DNA from: CAYLXP01 sp964387425
Lineage (GTDB): Bacteria; Verrucomicrobiota; Kiritimatiellia; UBA8416
DNA length: 6,296 nucleotides
Assembly (NCBI GenBank): GCA_964387425.1
Contig: CAYLXP010000196.1
Span: 1-6,296 of the forward strand
Reading direction: 5' to 3'
A program made the position numbers and the translations under genes. Within the stretch, counting starts at the first letter, position 1, and every line of letters begins with the position of its first letter. Of the stretch, positions 5,268-6,296 are shown piece after piece. Below the pieces are notes generated by a model. It did not search any database and was not told the DNA's origin. It saw nothing but the letters and a program-made list of their open reading frames with translations.

Positions 5268-6173
5268 ATGAACAGACGGACATTCGTGAAACTTTCAGGC
5301 GTGGCACTTGCGGCTGCAGGAGCACAGCCGGCCCTGGCGGATAGTTGTGGTGGAGGCAGCGCGAAGCGTTTCAAGATCAAGTTTGCGCCCCATCCCGGGC
5401 TTCTGACTCCAAAGAAGATGGACTACATGGATCAGCTCAAGTACTCGTGGGATCACGGGTTTACCGCCTGGGAGGACAACGGATTCATGCGCCAGCCGGT
5501 GGAGCTGAAGGAGAAGGTGGCCTCGTTCATGCAGGATAAGGGCATTGAGTTCGGCGTCACGGTCGTTACCAACTGCGGTGGCGAGAGGATGTTTGACTGC
5601 TCGAAGGATGTCCAGGAGCGCATTCTTGGAAACGTGAGAGACGCAGTGGAGCAGTCCAAGATTACCGGCCAGAAGTGGTATACCTATGTCCCCGGCTCCC
5701 GTGACGAGGCACGCCCCATCGGTGAGCAGCTCAAAGGATCGGTGGACTTGATGAAGCGTTGCTGCGACATCGCCGACAAGGCGGGCATCGTTTTCGCGCT
5801 TGAGCCGCTGTCCCATCCTGTAGCCAAGAAGCCGGTTCTTCTGCGCACCTTCCAGGAAGGGTATGAGCTTTGCGAGCTTGTAAACCGCCCATCGTGCAAG
5901 TTGCTTGCAGACTACTACCACCAGCAGCAGACCCATGGTGACCTGATCAAGAGCACGGATCAGTGCTGGAAGCACATCGAGTACATCCAGTACGGCGACG
6001 TTCCCGGCCGCAAACAGCCCGGCACCGGCGAGATCAACCATCTCAACCTGACCCGTCACATTCTGAAGAAGGGCTTCACAGGCATCTTCGGGATGGAGCA
6101 CGGCGCCCTTGGCGGGCCGGAGCCTTGCATCAAGGCCTACCGCGAGATCGACGATGCGATTGCCGCTGGGTAG
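5268..6173 (+). CDS. Tat-exported hydroxypyruvate-isomerase-like TIM-barrel protein
   Basis: This 301-residue protein belongs to the xylose-isomerase-like TIM-barrel superfamily (AP endonuclease 2 fold) and is closest in motifs to hydroxypyruvate isomerase (Hyi). Residues 1-24 are a twin-arginine signal: NRRTFVKLSG, a short Ala-rich hydrophobic stretch and an ALA cleavage site. The folded enzyme should therefore be exported to the periplasm. Likely metal-site residues are E179 (ALEPL), D215 (LLADYYHQQ), Q241 (EYIQYGD) and E277 (FGMEHG). The Hyi hallmark DVPGRKQPGTGEIN spans 244-257. All expected acidic positions are kept, so it is probably catalytic, acting on a small keto- or aldo-sugar acid or a sugar. 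Classical Hyi is cytoplasmic, so the export signal argues for a different physiological substrate. It also has nine cysteines, unusual for a periplasmic protein. No gene partner is in view and the gene is divergent from the kinase. Confidence 0.9.
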   Translation: MNRRTFVKLSGVALAAAGAQPALADSCGGGSAKRFKIKFAPHPGLLTPKKMDYMDQLKYSWDHGFTAWEDNGFMRQPVELKEKVASFMQDKGIEFGVTVVTNCGGERMFDCSKDVQERILGNVRDAVEQSKITGQKWYTYVPGSRDEARPIGEQLKGSVDLMKRCCDIADKAGIVFALEPLSHPVAKKPVLLRTFQEGYELCELVNRPSCKLLADYYHQQQTHGDLIKSTDQCWKHIEYIQYGDVPGRKQPGTGEINHLNLTRHILKKGFTGIFGMEHGALGGPEPCIKAYREIDDAIAAG

Positions 6174-6296
6174 AAACTGCCTTCGCGCAAGTCTGTCGCA
6201 TAGAGCTTATTTGAATGCTTGTATCCGTGTGCTTTGGTAGGGCGGCGAACCCACCCCGCCTCTCGGGGACTCGAGGCACCCCTCCCAGGAGGGGAT
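6174..6296. repeat. Downstream region with consecutive short hairpins, cut by the window edge
   Basis: The first 60 bases after the stop show nothing I can assign. From about 6240 three short inverted repeats follow in series: GGCGG/CCGCC (6241-6245, 6256-6260), CCTC/GAGG (6259-6262, 6273-6276) and CCCCTC-CCAG-GAGGGG (6279-6294). The last has a perfect 6-bp stem. The run could terminate transcription of the isomerase-like gene, but no T-tract is visible before the window ends. It resembles a dispersed palindromic repeat more than a simple terminator. Confidence 0.45.

Noticed and set aside
4948..5325. Minus-strand reading frame containing RQAQDD and FDKLRMT
   Set aside because: The residues come directly from the intergenic hairpin units, and the frame runs antisense into the start of the Tat-signal protein. 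There is no ribosome binding site or family resemblance.
5295..6101. 268-codon antisense reading frame across the isomerase-like gene
   Set aside because: The opposite frame has the Tat signal and catalytic motifs. This one shows no domain and is a shadow of GC-biased codons.

Overview
This 6.3-kb, GC-rich window comes from a Gram-negative bacterium. A TonB-dependent outer-membrane receptor implies an outer membrane, and a Tat-exported sugar-isomerase-like protein implies a periplasm. Exported TIM-barrel isomerase-like proteins combined with intergenic heptamer and REP-like repeats remind me of the PVC superphylum (Verrucomicrobiota, Kiritimatiellota, Lentisphaerota, Planctomycetota). That placement is an impression, not something the sequence proves.

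There are four genes. Three lie on the minus strand. In transcription order they are a multi-pass membrane sensor histidine kinase (4757-3351), its LuxR/NarL-type response regulator (3354-2698, overlapping the kinase by 4 bp), and, after a 356-bp gap, a FecA-like TonB-dependent receptor (2341-95). The fourth gene, on the plus strand (5268-6173), encodes a hydroxypyruvate-isomerase-like TIM-barrel protein with a twin-arginine signal peptide. It is divergent from the kinase across a 510-bp gap.

The kinase and regulator clearly work together as one two-component system. That they control the receptor is only a guess from shared strand and adjacency. Nothing links the isomerase-like gene functionally to the others.

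The non-coding DNA is the more unusual part, because every gap holds structured repeats. The left edge has an 8-bp-stem hairpin downstream of the receptor. The receptor leader has a near-perfect AT-rich palindrome against the ribosome binding site. The receptor/regulator gap holds a roughly 176-bp nested inverted-repeat element bounded by 7-bp-period repeats. The kinase/isomerase gap holds seven exact tandem copies of the heptamer CCAGTGA, then a roughly 240-bp array of about six short hairpin units in alternating orientation. In that array two unit types differ by compensatory stem changes. The right edge ends in another run of short hairpins.

I see no tRNA, rRNA, CRISPR array, transposase gene or recognisable riboswitch.
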